This document shows, one piece after another, positions 54,614 through 64,000 of a stretch of DNA of 64,000 bases. A program made the position numbers and the translations under genes. How positions within the stretch are numbered: position 1 is the first letter of the stretch; the number at the start of each line of letters is the position of its first letter. Below the pieces are notes generated by a model, which made no database searches, was not told the DNA's origin, and saw nothing but the letters and a program-made list of their open reading frames with translations. Source of the stretch: Pseudacidovorax sp. RU35E (GTDB taxonomy: Bacteria > Pseudomonadota > Gammaproteobacteria > Burkholderiales > Burkholderiaceae_C); assembly GCF_900156165.1 (NCBI RefSeq), contig NZ_FTMY01000010.1, forward strand, positions 62,001-126,000. Reading direction: 5' to 3'.

Positions 54614-55948
54614 TCAGCGGTCGGGCTGGCCAGGCGGGGTGTGCGGATGCGCGGCCGCACTGGCGTTGAAGTCGCGGATCATGCGCAGCACCGGGCCCAT
54701 GACCCAGGTGTTGAAGACCAGCACATCGGTCTCTTCCTTGGGGTCACGCGTGATGTTGAACAGGTAGGGCGACTCCAGCTTGCCCTGGCCCTGGTTCACC
54801 TCGGGCTCCCAGTAGAAGTGCAGCTTCCAGTCGCGCCACTTGGCGGCGCGCAACTCCTGCTTGATGTAGAAGAGGAAGCCTTCGCGCGCCGACTTGGACT
54901 GCTCGCCGAAGAAAAAGGCGCGCTGGTCCACGCCGTCGATGGGCCGGTCCTGCGGCAGCGGCGCGTCGGCCACGGCCGCGAGGGTGGTGAATAGGTCGGT
55001 CACGTGCACGATCTCGTTGCTCACACGGCCGGGCTCGATGCGGCCGGGCCAACGGGCGATGAAGGGCACGCGCAGGCTGCCCTCCATGGCCGTGTGATAC
55101 GTACCGCGCCAGGGGCCGGCCGTGCCGCGGTAGGGCGCGCGGAACTCGGGGCCGTTGTCGCTGCAGAAGATGAACAGCGTGTCGTCCGCAATGCCCAGGC
55201 GTTCGACCTCGTCGACGATCTGGCCTACGCGGTGGTCCATCTCGGCCATCGAATCGGCGAAATCCCCATTCCCGGTGCTGCCCGCGAAGTCCGGATGCGG
55301 TAGCGTCGGAAAGTGCAGGTGCACCAGCGGCAGGTACAGAAAGAAGGGCCGCTTCGCCGCCACGTTGCGCTGCATGAAGGCGCAGGAGCGCTCCACCAGG
55401 TCGGCGTCGATGCCGCGGCGTGCCTCCAGGTCGTAGAGCCTCACCTCGCGCGAAGGCTCGCCGACGCGGCCTTCCATGATGTAGGGCAGGTCGACCACGC
55501 TGGGGTCGAAGCCCACGGAGGACGTGAACTGGCTTTCGTCCGTGGTGCGCGGAATGCCGTACCACTCGTCGAAGCCGCGGTCCGAGGGAAAGCGCCCCGC
55601 CACGTCGCCCAGGTGCCATTTGCCGAAATGGGCGGTGGCATAGCCGACCTGCGACAGCAGTTGCGGCAGCGTCACCTCCCAGCGCGTGAGGCCCTGCGGC
55701 AGGCCCGGCGGCACGGACTGCAGGCAGCCGGTGCGGATCGGATGGCGGCCCGACATGAGGGCCGAGCGCGTGGGCACGCAGTCGCTCTCGACATTGAAGT
55801 TCTGCAGCAGCAGGCCCTGGCGGGCCAGGGCGTCGATGCGCGGCGTTGGCGCGCCCCGCAGGGCGCCGCCGCCGTAGCAGCCGAGTTCGCCCCAGCCGAG
55901 GTTGTCGGCCACGATGAGGACGATGTGGGGAGAAGCGTGGGAGGCCAT
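54614..55948 (-). CDS. Sulfatase (arylsulfatase-like)
   Basis: Type I sulfatase of 444 residues. The formylglycine site is Cys57 in SDCVPTRSALMSG (CxPxR type). The metal site begins IVLIVADNLGWGELG; FIFCSDNGPEFR carries later metal ligands. No signal peptide is evident, so it may act in the cytoplasm on imported sulfate esters. Formylglycine-generating enzyme or anSME is not encoded in this window. An upstream TTG (55978) is a possible alternative start. First gene of a two-gene unit with the Bug protein, divergent from a LysR gene. Confidence 0.88.
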   Translation of the reverse strand: MASHASPHIVLIVADNLGWGELGCYGGGALRGAPTPRIDALARQGLLLQNFNVESDCVPTRSALMSGRHPIRTGCLQSVPPGLPQGLTRWEVTLPQLLSQVGYATAHFGKWHLGDVAGRFPSDRGFDEWYGIPRTTDESQFTSSVGFDPSVVDLPYIMEGRVGEPSREVRLYDLEARRGIDADLVERSCAFMQRNVAAKRPFFLYLPLVHLHFPTLPHPDFAGSTGNGDFADSMAEMDHRVGQIVDEVERLGIADDTLFIFCSDNGPEFRAPYRGTAGPWRGTYHTAMEGSLRVPFIARWPGRIEPGRVSNEIVHVTDLFTTLAAVADAPLPQDRPIDGVDQRAFFFGEQSKSAREGFLFYIKQELRAAKWRDWKLHFYWEPEVNQGQGKLESPYLFNITRDPKEETDVLVFNTWVMGPVLRMIRDFNASAAAHPHTPPGQPDR

Positions 55949-55981
55949 CGGGAACGGAAGGGATTCGATGGCCTGCAATCT

Positions 55982-55999
55982 AAGACGCCTCGGCGTCTT
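55982..55999. promoter_or_regulatory. Perfect palindrome between sulfatase and LysR genes
   Basis: AAGACGCC-TC-GGCGTCTT is an 18-bp dyad with 8-bp perfect arms in the 91-bp divergent gap. Its location between an LTTR gene and its divergent neighbour makes it a plausible operator for that regulator. Confidence 0.45.
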
Positions 56000-56039
56000 C
56001 TAGCATTCCTGCTCCCGTGTGATGCCATGAGCGCCAGGA

Positions 56040-56945
56040 ATGAATCTCTCGATCCAGGACATCCAGTACTTCCTCGCCGTGGCCCGCGAGGGGCAGCTGT
56101 CATCCGCCGCCGACGAGCTGGGCGTGACCCAGTCGGCGCTCACCAAGGCCATGCAGCGCGTGGAACGCGAGTTCGGCCTGCAACTGCTGGAGCGCAGCGT
56201 GCGCGGCATGCGTCCGACCTCGGCTGGCCTGCGGGTGGCCGAGCAACTGCGCAGGTTGCAGGCCGAATACGCCGACACCGTGCTGCTGGCCGACGAGATG
56301 CGCGCCCGCCAGGCCGGCCTGCTGCGCCTGGGCGTGACCGACACCCCCGGCGGCAACCGCATGGCGGCGGTGCTCGGCCCCATGCTGGCGATGCGGCCGG
56401 GCTTGCGGGTGAAGCTGCGCGTGGACCGCTCCGACGCGCTGGCCGCGCAGGTGCAGGAAGGCTCGCTGGACCTGGCTCTGGTGCCGGCCTATGAAGGCCA
56501 GCCGCTGCCCACCGAGCGCACCAAGGTCGACAGCGACCCGCTGCTGCCGCTGGTGCGCGTGGGCCATCCGCTCACGCGCCTGGCCCGGCCGGGCTTGAAG
56601 GATGTGGCGGGTTACGGCTGGATGCTGGGGCCCGAACATTCGGCCGCCTTCCAGGCCGTTTCGGCGGTGTTCGCGCGCCAGGGGTTGTCAGCCCCGCAGA
56701 TCGTGGTCGAGGTGCCCTTCTCGTCGGAGATGAACCTCACGGTGCTGGCCGCCACCGACCTGGTGACGCTGCTGCCCCGCTCGCTGATGCCGCTGGCGCC
56801 GGCCGAACGCTTCGTGCAGTTGCCGGTGGCGGCACTGCGCATTCCGCGCGCGGTGGTGCTGCTGTCGCGGCCGGGGTCGGCCTGGTCGCCGTTGATGGAG
56901 ACGCTGCGGGGGTTGTTGCTCGAGCGGGCGAGGGCGGGTGGGTGA
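56040..56945 (+). CDS. LysR-family transcriptional regulator
   Basis: LTTR of 301 residues: MNLSIQDIQYFLAVAREGQL, HTH LGVTQSALTKAMQRVEREFG, and an effector domain with GLLRLGVTDTPGGNRMAAVL. Divergent from the sulfatase/Bug unit, so it probably governs it; the shared gap contains an 18-bp palindrome. Its end is followed at once by a terminator-like hairpin and then by the AT-rich island. Confidence 0.9.
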   Translation: MNLSIQDIQYFLAVAREGQLSSAADELGVTQSALTKAMQRVEREFGLQLLERSVRGMRPTSAGLRVAEQLRRLQAEYADTVLLADEMRARQAGLLRLGVTDTPGGNRMAAVLGPMLAMRPGLRVKLRVDRSDALAAQVQEGSLDLALVPAYEGQPLPTERTKVDSDPLLPLVRVGHPLTRLARPGLKDVAGYGWMLGPEHSAAFQAVSAVFARQGLSAPQIVVEVPFSSEMNLTVLAATDLVTLLPRSLMPLAPAERFVQLPVAALRIPRAVVLLSRPGSAWSPLMETLRGLLLERARAGG

Positions 56946-56946
56946 A

Positions 56947-56982
56947 AAGCCCACCGGGAAAATTAGACCTCCCGTCGGGCTT
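56947..56982. terminator. Terminator-like hairpin after the LysR gene
   Basis: AAGCCCACCGGGA (56947-56959) and TCCCGTCGGGCTT (56970-56982) pair at 11 of 13 positions around a 10-base A/T-rich loop. On the minus strand the stem is followed by TTTT; on the plus strand only TT. It marks the border between the high-GC LysR gene and the compositional island. Confidence 0.55.
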
Positions 56983-57151
56983 GAGCGGCAGTGCGGACGT
57001 CAACAGAGGACACGCGGGCCCAACTCACGCTCTACGGCAGATAGCCGAAGATAAGGTTCTCCATGTAGCCACCATGGCTCCACGGGACCAGCTGCTGCAC
57101 CTACAAACTTCGCCACTAGGAAGTCCGCGTGCATCTTCAAGGGCCTGGCAC

Positions 57152-57182
57152 TTGACGGCCATCTAAGTCATGCGACCATATT
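57152..57182 (+). promoter_or_regulatory. Candidate promoter of the AT-rich island gene
   Basis: TTGACG (57152-57157) is a five-of-six -35 box. CATATT (57177-57182), 19 bp downstream, is a four-of-six -10. Transcription would start near 57190, before the ATG at 57217. The 170 bp between the hairpin at 56982 and this site contain nothing recognisable. Confidence 0.35.
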
Positions 57183-57216
57183 GATAGGCCGTTGCTGGTC
57201 GCTTTTTGAACACGCC

Positions 57217-58413
57217 ATGTTTGAATCTGTCGTTCTCCGGAAAAATGAACTAGGTGCTCCTATATCCGCGGGCATGCTCGCCGAAGCAATGCTCTTCTAT
57301 AAAAAAACGCACATAGTGTTTGATCGTCTTACCGCTACCCAGCTAGCATTAAAGTTGGGACCGATTTTGATCACACTTTTGAAACGTCCAGATGTTTCTG
57401 CCGTCTATCTTGAAGAGCTCCTCGGCACTGTCACTCGCAAGGCTGCCGGAATTGAGTTTCATGACTTTGGAGCAATGCTGCTTACGAGTACGCAGGAGGC
57501 AGGTCCAATAAAAAGTTCCGAGGAACGCTTATCACTAGACTTGGCGCGTGCCGGGATGACTGCTATAGAAGCACGAAATTTTGCCCAGCACTTCTTGAGA
57601 TGGGTGCCGGTGAGGCGGCTTGAAAGTGACCACTTTGTTCGCGGCGGCATGGCTAAAATGTCGCGGAGTTATTTTGCAGATGAAGCTTTCTTGTCAGCTA
57701 GTCTGCGCTCGATTGTCAATATCATGCCTGGCGGCCACGATTTGGCTAGCGATTTTAAAGTTCAAGTTTTTCCAGGTGAATTTGGACACCATGTCTTTCA
57801 TCAAATTGATCTAAACCGGATAAATTATGAACTGCGAGCAATTTCTCCTTCACCCCAAGATGTGACAACTGCACATCTTTTGACAGCCTTTTTAGAGGCC
57901 GTAACGGACATGACCCTTGCTGCACATTACGGGAGTGACTTTACGACGTCCGGAATTTCTTCTGCGGTAATTCTGTTGAGGTATCAGGAAATACTAAACC
58001 GTTTACGCAAGAACCAAGATGAAATTGACTCGTTTCGCGAGATTGTGCACACCGGAATGCCTACAATTGCCGAAGTAATCGACAGTGGTCAACAGTCATT
58101 TGAATCATTCCTGAGTTTACTTGATAAGTCAAAAAAGTTCCGAGAGTGGATCCACTCTGCCAATCCAGACGAAGGACTAGTTCAAGAGTATTTCAAATCG
58201 ATATCGACTGAACATTGGATCCAGACGGGTAAAGCCAAAGTGATCAGATACTTAATAGGCCAAGCGGCCGATGCATTCGATTCCCAACTAGGCTTGGCCG
58301 TTGGGTTTGCCGATGCATTTATCGTTGAAAAAGTTCTGAAAGGGTGGAGACCGAGTCACTTCATCGATAACAAACTGGCTCCATTTCTGAACAAAAATCC
58401 TAATTCGGATTAG
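57217..58413 (+). CDS. Unknown protein in an AT-rich, probably acquired island
   Basis: Protein of 398 residues of no family I recognise. Its DNA is near 45% GC by eye against about 70% around it, and uses ATA, TTA and AGA codons otherwise avoided here. The chain is soluble, mixed alpha/beta, with no signal, membrane helix or Walker motif. Notable segments are VFPGEFGHHVFHQIDLNRIN (about residues 185-204), a helical NRLRKNQDEIDSFREIVH region and FESFLSLLDKSKKFREWI. A TTG at 57181 could extend it by 12 codons. Single lone genes of foreign composition are often defence or phage-related, but nothing in the sequence proves this. Confidence 0.75.
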   Translation: MFESVVLRKNELGAPISAGMLAEAMLFYKKTHIVFDRLTATQLALKLGPILITLLKRPDVSAVYLEELLGTVTRKAAGIEFHDFGAMLLTSTQEAGPIKSSEERLSLDLARAGMTAIEARNFAQHFLRWVPVRRLESDHFVRGGMAKMSRSYFADEAFLSASLRSIVNIMPGGHDLASDFKVQVFPGEFGHHVFHQIDLNRINYELRAISPSPQDVTTAHLLTAFLEAVTDMTLAAHYGSDFTTSGISSAVILLRYQEILNRLRKNQDEIDSFREIVHTGMPTIAEVIDSGQQSFESFLSLLDKSKKFREWIHSANPDEGLVQEYFKSISTEHWIQTGKAKVIRYLIGQAADAFDSQLGLAVGFADAFIVEKVLKGWRPSHFIDNKLAPFLNKNPNSD

Positions 58414-58529
58414 TCCATCGATGCCCACGGTATCAGGTAACAACTGAACCGCTCCGCCCGGTGCGGGGCCAGCGTAAAGCTCTGCGGCAAGACCCCTGCG
58501 ACGGCGCCGCATTCCCGCGCTGGCCGCCC

Positions 58530-59199
<670 letters not shown>

Positions 59200-59207
<8 letters not shown>

Positions 59208-60456
59208 AGCGCAGTGCCTCCGCGGGGTTCACGCGGCTGGCGCGCCAGCTGGGGTAGAGCGTGGCCACGAAGGCCAGCACCAGCGAGATGATGGCGATGG
59301 GCATGATGTCGCTGCGCTGCGGGTCGCTTGGCATGCGGCTGATGAGGTAGATGTCCTGCGGCAAAAAGTGCGTGTGCAGCAGCCGCTCGATGGCCGGCAC
59401 GATGATGTCGATGTTGTAGGCCACCAGCAGGCCCAGCCCCAGGCCGGCGAAGGTGCCGATCACGCCCACCATGGCGCCCTGCACCACGAAGATGCCCATG
59501 ATGCTTTTCGGGCTCGCGCCCAGCGTGCGCAGGATGGCGATGTCGGCGCGCTTGTCGGTCACGGTCATCACCAGTGTGCTCACCAGGTTGAAGGCGGCCA
59601 CGGCCACGATCAGCGTGAGGATGATGAACATCATGCGTTTCTCGACCTGCACGGCCGAGAACCAGGTCTTGTTCTGGCGCGTCCAGTCGCGGATGAGGAA
59701 CTGCCCCGGCAGCGTCTTGGCCAGTTCGTCGGCCACGTCGCGGGCCTGGTTCAGGTCCTTGAGCTTGAGGCGGATGCCCGTGGGTCCTTCGAGGCGGAAG
59801 ACCCTGGCGGCGTCCTGCTCGTGGATCATGGCCAGCGCCGAGTCGTACTCGTAGTGGCCCGAATCGAAGGTGCCCACCACCGTGAACTGCTTGAGTCGCG
59901 GCACCACGCCGGCCGGCGTGACCTGGCCGCCGGGGGCGATCAACGTGACCTGGTCGCCGTCGCGCACATAGAGCTGGCGCGCCAGCTCGGCGCCCAGCAC
60001 GATGCCGAACTGCCCCGGCACCAGCCGGTCGAGCGCGCCCTTCTGCGCGGTGCTGGAGAAGTCGGTCACCTCGGGCTCAAGCTTGGGCTCGATGCCGCGC
60101 ACGAGTGCGCCCTTCATGTCCTCGCCGCGGGCGACCAGCGCCTGGCTGGCGATGAAGGGGGCGGCGCCGATCACTTCGGGGTTCTTGCGGGCGGCGTCCA
60201 TGATGGGCTGCAGATCCTGCAGCGCCTGGCCGTCGCGCGAGAAGATCTCGATGTGCGAGACCACGCCCAGCATGCGGTCGCGCACCTCCTTCTGGAAGCC
60301 GTTCATCACCGACAGCACGATGATCAGCGCGGCCACGCCCAGCGCGATGCCCGCCATCGAAACGCCCGAGATGAAGGAGATGAAGCCGTTGCGGCGGGTC
60401 GCCCGGCCAGCGCGTGTGTAGCGCCAGCCCAGCTGCAGTTCGTAGGGAAGAGCCAT
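59200..60456 (-). CDS. lolC: Lipoprotein-releasing ABC permease (LolC/LolE family)
   Basis: Inner-membrane permease of 418 residues, [20 protein letters not shown] at the N-terminus, one membrane helix (about 25-50), a large periplasmic domain and three C-terminal helices, ending [29 protein letters not shown] and [16 protein letters not shown] are family signatures. Only one permease is seen, so it may work as a homodimer (LolF-like) or with a copy elsewhere. Start chosen at ATG 60456, before the conserved N-terminus. Confidence 0.93.
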
Positions 60457-60561
60457 GGATGCGTAGACAGCGCCGCATGGCGCCGGAAGCCCCCGGGAAG
60501 CCGGGCCGGGCATTGTGGCACCCTGCCACGAGCCCCCGCGTCGGACGCGACAATACGGCGC

Positions 60562-61539
60562 ATGTCGCCTTCCGCCGACGCGCATCCCGCTTCCTCCTTC
60601 CCCTTGCACCTCATCGTCCCCTTCGCCGGCCGCAGCACGCCTGCCTGCCAGGCCGCCCTGCCCGGCCTGAAGCTGCCCAACCTGGCGGCCTTGCTGGCCC
60701 GCCTGCCCGAGGCCGCGGCCGATGTGCAGGACGAGCACAGCCTCACCCCCCCGCACGAACGCGCCCGGGCCGCCGCGCTGGGCCTGCCCCCCGCCGACGA
60801 CGGCGCGCTGCCCTGGGCCGCGCTGTCCGCCCGTCGGGCCGGCCTGCCGGGCGCCGCCGATCAGGCCTGGGCCTGGGTCACGCTGTGCCACTGGCAGGCC
60901 GGCATGAGCGAGGTGGTGCTGATCGATCCGTCGCACCTGGGCGTGCAGCCTGCCGAGTCGCAGGCCTTGCTGGCTGCCGTGCGGCCCTTTTTCGAAGAGG
61001 ACGAGATCCATCTCTTCGCCACCGACGCACCGGGCACCTGGCTGGCCAGCGGCCCGGTCTTCGACGCGCTCCCCACGGCCTCGCTGGACCGCGCCATCGG
61101 CCAGCCGCTGGACGCCTGGCTGCCCATGGCCGATGGCGCCCGCACGCTGCGGCGGCTGCAGAACGAGATGCAGATGCTGCTCTACAACCACCCGGTGAAC
61201 GACGCGCGTGGCGACCGGCGGCAGCTGCTGATCAACTCGCTGTGGTTCAGCGGCACCGGCCGCGCGCCGGCCGTGCACCCGCAGGCGGCCGAGCCCGCCG
61301 TGGACGAGCGCCTCCGCCCCGCCGCGCTGGACGACCATGGCGAGGCCTGGGCCGCCGCCTGGGCCGCGCTCGACGCCGGCCCCATCGCGCAATGGCTGGC
61401 ACGCAGCCGGGCCGGCGAGCCCGTGACGCTGACCCTGTGCGGCGACCGCACGGCGCGCCGCTACCAGGGCCAGCGCGGCCTGCTGCAGCGCTGGCTGCAG
61501 CGCACGCCCGACATCACCGCCGTGCTGGAGTCGCTGTGA
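60562..61539 (+). CDS. RpfE-type regulatory protein / phosphoglycerate-mutase-like
   Basis: Protein of 325 residues often filed as phosphoglycerate mutase or RpfE-type. The signature stretch is NEMQMLLYNHPVNDARGDRR, then LINSLWFSGTG. It has no signal or membrane helix. In many Burkholderiales it precedes recJ, as here, where its TGA overlaps the recJ GTG. RpfE of Xanthomonas lies in a pathogenicity-factor cluster, but its reaction is not known, so no function is assigned beyond family. Confidence 0.8.
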   Translation: MSPSADAHPASSFPLHLIVPFAGRSTPACQAALPGLKLPNLAALLARLPEAAADVQDEHSLTPPHERARAAALGLPPADDGALPWAALSARRAGLPGAADQAWAWVTLCHWQAGMSEVVLIDPSHLGVQPAESQALLAAVRPFFEEDEIHLFATDAPGTWLASGPVFDALPTASLDRAIGQPLDAWLPMADGARTLRRLQNEMQMLLYNHPVNDARGDRRQLLINSLWFSGTGRAPAVHPQAAEPAVDERLRPAALDDHGEAWAAAWAALDAGPIAQWLARSRAGEPVTLTLCGDRTARRYQGQRGLLQRWLQRTPDITAVLESL

Positions 61540-63287
61540 AGATCATTCCCCGCGACGTGCCGCCCCGCACCGCCTGGGCGCTGCAACAGGCCGGCCTGCA
61601 TCCGCTGCTGGCGCGCCTGTATGCCGCCCGCGGCGTGGCCTCGGCCGACGAGCTGGACGACGGCCTGGCCCGCCTGCTGCCCCCAGCCGGCCTGCGCGGC
61701 GCCGATGCCGCCGCCCGGCTGCTGGCCGATGCCATCTCTGCCGACCACCGCATCTGCGTGGTGGCCGACTACGACTGCGACGGCGCCACCGCCTGCGCCG
61801 TGGCCCTGCGCGGCCTGCGTCTGCTGGGCGCCCGCCACGTGCAGTACCTGGTACCCGACCGCGTGACCGACGGCTATGGCCTGACGCCGCCCATCGCCGA
61901 GCGCGTGGCCGCCACCGGCGCCGAGCTGCTGCTGACGGTGGACAACGGCATCGCCAGCGTCGAAGGCGTGGCCCGTGCGCGCGAGCTGGGCCTCGCGGTG
62001 CTGGTGACCGACCACCACCTGCCCGGCGCCGAGTTGCCGACCGCCGACGTGCTGGTCAATCCCAACCAGCCGGGCTGCGACTTCGCCAGCAAGAGCATCG
62101 CCGGCGTGGGCGTCATGTTCTATGTGCTGCTGGCCCTGCGCGCCGAGCTGCGTGCGCGCGGCGCCTGGAACGCCCCGGGTGCCCATCAGCCCAAGCTCGA
62201 TGCCTTGCTGCCGCTGGTGGCGCTGGGCACCGTGGCCGACGTGGTGCGGCTGGACGCCAACAACCGCCGCCTGGTGGCGCAGGGCCTGCGCCGCATCCGC
62301 GCCGGTGCCATGCCGCCGGGCATGGCCGCCCTCTTTCGCGCCGCCGGCCGCAAGCCCGAGGTGGCGACCACCTTCGACTTCGGCTTTGCCCTGGGCCCGC
62401 GCATCAACGCCGCCGGCCGACTGGCCGACATGACGCTGGGCATCGAATGCCTGCTGACCGACGACCCCGGCCGCGCCGACGAGCTGGCCAAGCTGCTCGA
62501 CGGCATCAACCGCGAGCGCCGCGACATCGAAGGCGGCATGCGCGAGCAGGCCATCCGCCTCGCCGAATCGCTGTTCGGCATGCAGCAGGCCGTGGAGGGC
62601 CAGGACCGGCCCGCGGCCGGCATGCCCGCGGCCATCAGCGTGTTCGACCCCGAGTTCCATGAAGGCGTGGTGGGCATCGTGGCCTCGCGCCTGAAGGACC
62701 GCCACCACCGGCCGGTGTTCGTCTTCGCGGCCAGCGGCGCCGAGGGCAAGTCGCACGAGCTCAAGGGCTCGGGCCGCTCGATTCCCGGCTTCCACCTGCG
62801 CGATGCGCTCGACCTGGTGGCCAAGCGCCACCCGGGCGTGCTGCTGCGCTTCGGCGGCCATGCCATGGCGGCCGGCTGCACCATCGCGCGCGAGCAGTTC
62901 GCGGTGTTCGAGCGGGCGCTGGCCCAGGTCGCGGCCGAATGGCTGGACGCCGCCACCCTCACGCGCCGGCTGGAGACCGACGGCCCCATCGACCGCGAAT
63001 ACCTGCGCGTGGAGCTGGTCGACACGCTGCACCGCGAGGTGTGGGGCCAGGGCTTTGCGCCGCCCACCTTCAGCGACGAGGTCGAGGTGGTCTCGCAGCG
63101 GCTGGTGGGCGAGAAGCATCTGTCGCTCAAGCTGCGCCTGGCCGGCCAGCCGGTGGACGGCATCTGGTTCGGCCAGACCGAGCCGCTGCCGCCCCGCGTG
63201 CGCCTGGCCTTCCGGCTCGATGCCGATGAATGGCAGGGCGTGCGCCGGCTGCGGCTGATGGTCGAAGGCGCCGAGTTGCCGGGATGA
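61536..63287 (+). CDS. recJ: Single-stranded-DNA-specific exonuclease RecJ
   Basis: 5'-3' ssDNA exonuclease for recombination and mismatch repair, 583 residues. DHH-superfamily motifs in order: VADYDCDGATACAV (I), DNGIASVEGV (II), VTDHHLPG (III), LGTVADVV (IV), then DHHA1 GGHAMAAGC and the C-terminal OB domain (PIDREYLRVELVDTLH onward). GTG start, overlapping the RpfE-type gene; its stop overlaps the response-regulator start. A complete, apparently functional gene. Confidence 0.96.
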   Translation: MKIIPRDVPPRTAWALQQAGLHPLLARLYAARGVASADELDDGLARLLPPAGLRGADAAARLLADAISADHRICVVADYDCDGATACAVALRGLRLLGARHVQYLVPDRVTDGYGLTPPIAERVAATGAELLLTVDNGIASVEGVARARELGLAVLVTDHHLPGAELPTADVLVNPNQPGCDFASKSIAGVGVMFYVLLALRAELRARGAWNAPGAHQPKLDALLPLVALGTVADVVRLDANNRRLVAQGLRRIRAGAMPPGMAALFRAAGRKPEVATTFDFGFALGPRINAAGRLADMTLGIECLLTDDPGRADELAKLLDGINRERRDIEGGMREQAIRLAESLFGMQQAVEGQDRPAAGMPAAISVFDPEFHEGVVGIVASRLKDRHHRPVFVFAASGAEGKSHELKGSGRSIPGFHLRDALDLVAKRHPGVLLRFGGHAMAAGCTIAREQFAVFERALAQVAAEWLDAATLTRRLETDGPIDREYLRVELVDTLHREVWGQGFAPPTFSDEVEVVSQRLVGEKHLSLKLRLAGQPVDGIWFGQTEPLPPRVRLAFRLDADEWQGVRRLRLMVEGAELPG

Positions 63288-64000
63288 GCGAGACCCTGCC
63301 CTGGCGCTGCCTGCTCGTCGAGGACGACGAGGCCAACGCCCGCTACATCGCCGACGGCCTGCGCCGCATGGGCCACACGGTCGCCATCAGCCGCGACGGC
63401 GCCGATGCACTGGCCCGCGCCACGGGCGAGGCCTGGGACCTCGTCATCCTCGACCGCATGCTGCCCAACGGCATCGATGGGTTGGCCATCCTGGGCACGC
63501 TGCGCAACCTGGGCCTGCGCACGCCGGTGCTGGTGCTCAGTGCCCTGAGCGCGCTCGACGAACGGGTGCGCGGCCTCAAGGCCGGCGGCGACGACTACCT
63601 GGCCAAGCCCTTCGCCTTCTCCGAGCTGGCGGCGCGCGCCGAGGCGCTGGTGCGGCGCGCCCGGCCCGGCCCCGAGCAGCGCGTGCTGCAGGTCGCCGAC
63701 CTGCGGCTGGACCTGGGCACGCGCAAGGCCGAGCGCGGTGGCAAGCCGGTGGCGCTGCAGCCGCGCGAGTTCCGGCTGCTGGCCTGCCTGATGCTCAACG
63801 CCGGCCAGGTCATGACCCGCACCATGCTGCTCGAAGCCGTGTGGGACTACCAGTTCGATCCGCAGACCAATGTGATCGACGTGCAGATCAGCCGCCTGCG
63901 CACCAAGCTCGACGGTGCCGGCGGTCCGCCCTTGATCCACACCGAGCGCGGCGTGGGCTATCGACTGGCCGCGCCGGAGCCCGGCGAGGCGCCGGCCTGA
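63284..64000 (+). CDS. OmpR/PhoB-family response regulator
   Basis: Two-domain regulator of 238 residues with receiver (LLVEDDEAN, phosphoacceptor Asp57 in VILDRMLPNGIDG, Lys in DDYLAKPFAFSELA) and winged-helix DNA-binding domain (LQPREFRLLACLMLNAGQVM, NVIDVQISRLRTKLD, HTERGVGYRL). The motif pattern is CusR/CopR-like or QseB-like. Its ATG overlaps the recJ stop (ATGA), an odd partnership. The cognate kinase should follow beyond the window, which ends exactly at its stop codon. Confidence 0.93.
   Translation: MSETLPWRCLLVEDDEANARYIADGLRRMGHTVAISRDGADALARATGEAWDLVILDRMLPNGIDGLAILGTLRNLGLRTPVLVLSALSALDERVRGLKAGGDDYLAKPFAFSELAARAEALVRRARPGPEQRVLQVADLRLDLGTRKAERGGKPVALQPREFRLLACLMLNAGQVMTRTMLLEAVWDYQFDPQTNVIDVQISRLRTKLDGAGGPPLIHTERGVGYRLAAPEPGEAPA

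Noticed and set aside
56984..57150. Possible tRNA fragment or attachment site at the border of the AT-rich island
   Set aside because: No cloverleaf, no CCA-end match and no direct repeat with the right border could be found by eye.
57620..57814. Nested 64-codon frame inside the island gene
   Set aside because: Lies wholly inside the 398-residue gene in another frame with no ribosome site.

Overview
The window is high-GC DNA (roughly 70% by eye), densely packed with short gaps and many 4-bp start/stop overlaps. The gene set points to a betaproteobacterium of the Burkholderiales, most likely Comamonadaceae (Variovorax/Acidovorax-like). The pointers are several orphan Bug-type tripartite tricarboxylate binding proteins, an MdtABC-type efflux system with its own outer-membrane factor, and an RpfE-type protein beside recJ. 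No tRNA, rRNA, CRISPR array, insertion sequence or phage gene was seen. The assignment is inference from gene content, not from a marker gene.

Layout. 1-10 kb: a translationally coupled RND efflux operon (mdtA-mdtB-mdtC-outer membrane factor, minus strand) with a tandem-repeat site upstream. 10-15 kb: small membrane proteins, a glutathione transferase, a sterol-desaturase-family protein and a LytS/LytT-type two-component pair. 15-20 kb: glnS, an MNT/HEPN toxin-antitoxin-like pair with an operator-embedded start, a uracil-DNA-glycosylase-like protein, and rluE running into the tail of a decayed ybdD. 20-30 kb: tannase-family esterase, pyroglutamyl peptidase, M23 peptidase, two LysR regulators, two periplasmic binding proteins and an omega-aminotransferase. 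30-36 kb: a signalling hub made of a hybrid PAS kinase, a sigma-54 activator, two NarL-type regulators and a kinase-less HisKA protein, with a consensus sigma-54 promoter. 36-38 kb: four small hydrophilic proteins. 38-43 kb: LysR, Bug protein, hydrolase, FAD monooxygenase and a VOC protein, which look like an aromatic-compound cassette. 43-46.6 kb: stress genes (YciE-like ferritin-fold protein, manganese catalase, cysteine hydrolase, SDR) and a BLUF blue-light sensor.

46.7-53.5 kb is the most coherent new-looking unit. It is an eight-gene operon joining a polar-amino-acid-type ABC importer to kguE-kguK-kguD and a ptxS-like LacI gene. A perfect 14-bp palindrome identical to the PtxS operator I recall from Pseudomonas lies over the likely -10. 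I read it as a 2-ketogluconate operon in which the usual MFS permease KguT is replaced by an ABC importer. The binding protein keeps the carboxylate-binding Arg but has Ser in place of the Asp that normally holds the ligand's ammonium group.

53.6-57 kb holds a Bug protein, a sulfatase and a divergent LysR. 57-58.4 kb is a distinctly AT-rich island with one gene of unknown family. The right end is core: lolD, a LolC/E-type permease, an RpfE-type protein, recJ and an OmpR-type response regulator, the last three overlapping start to stop.
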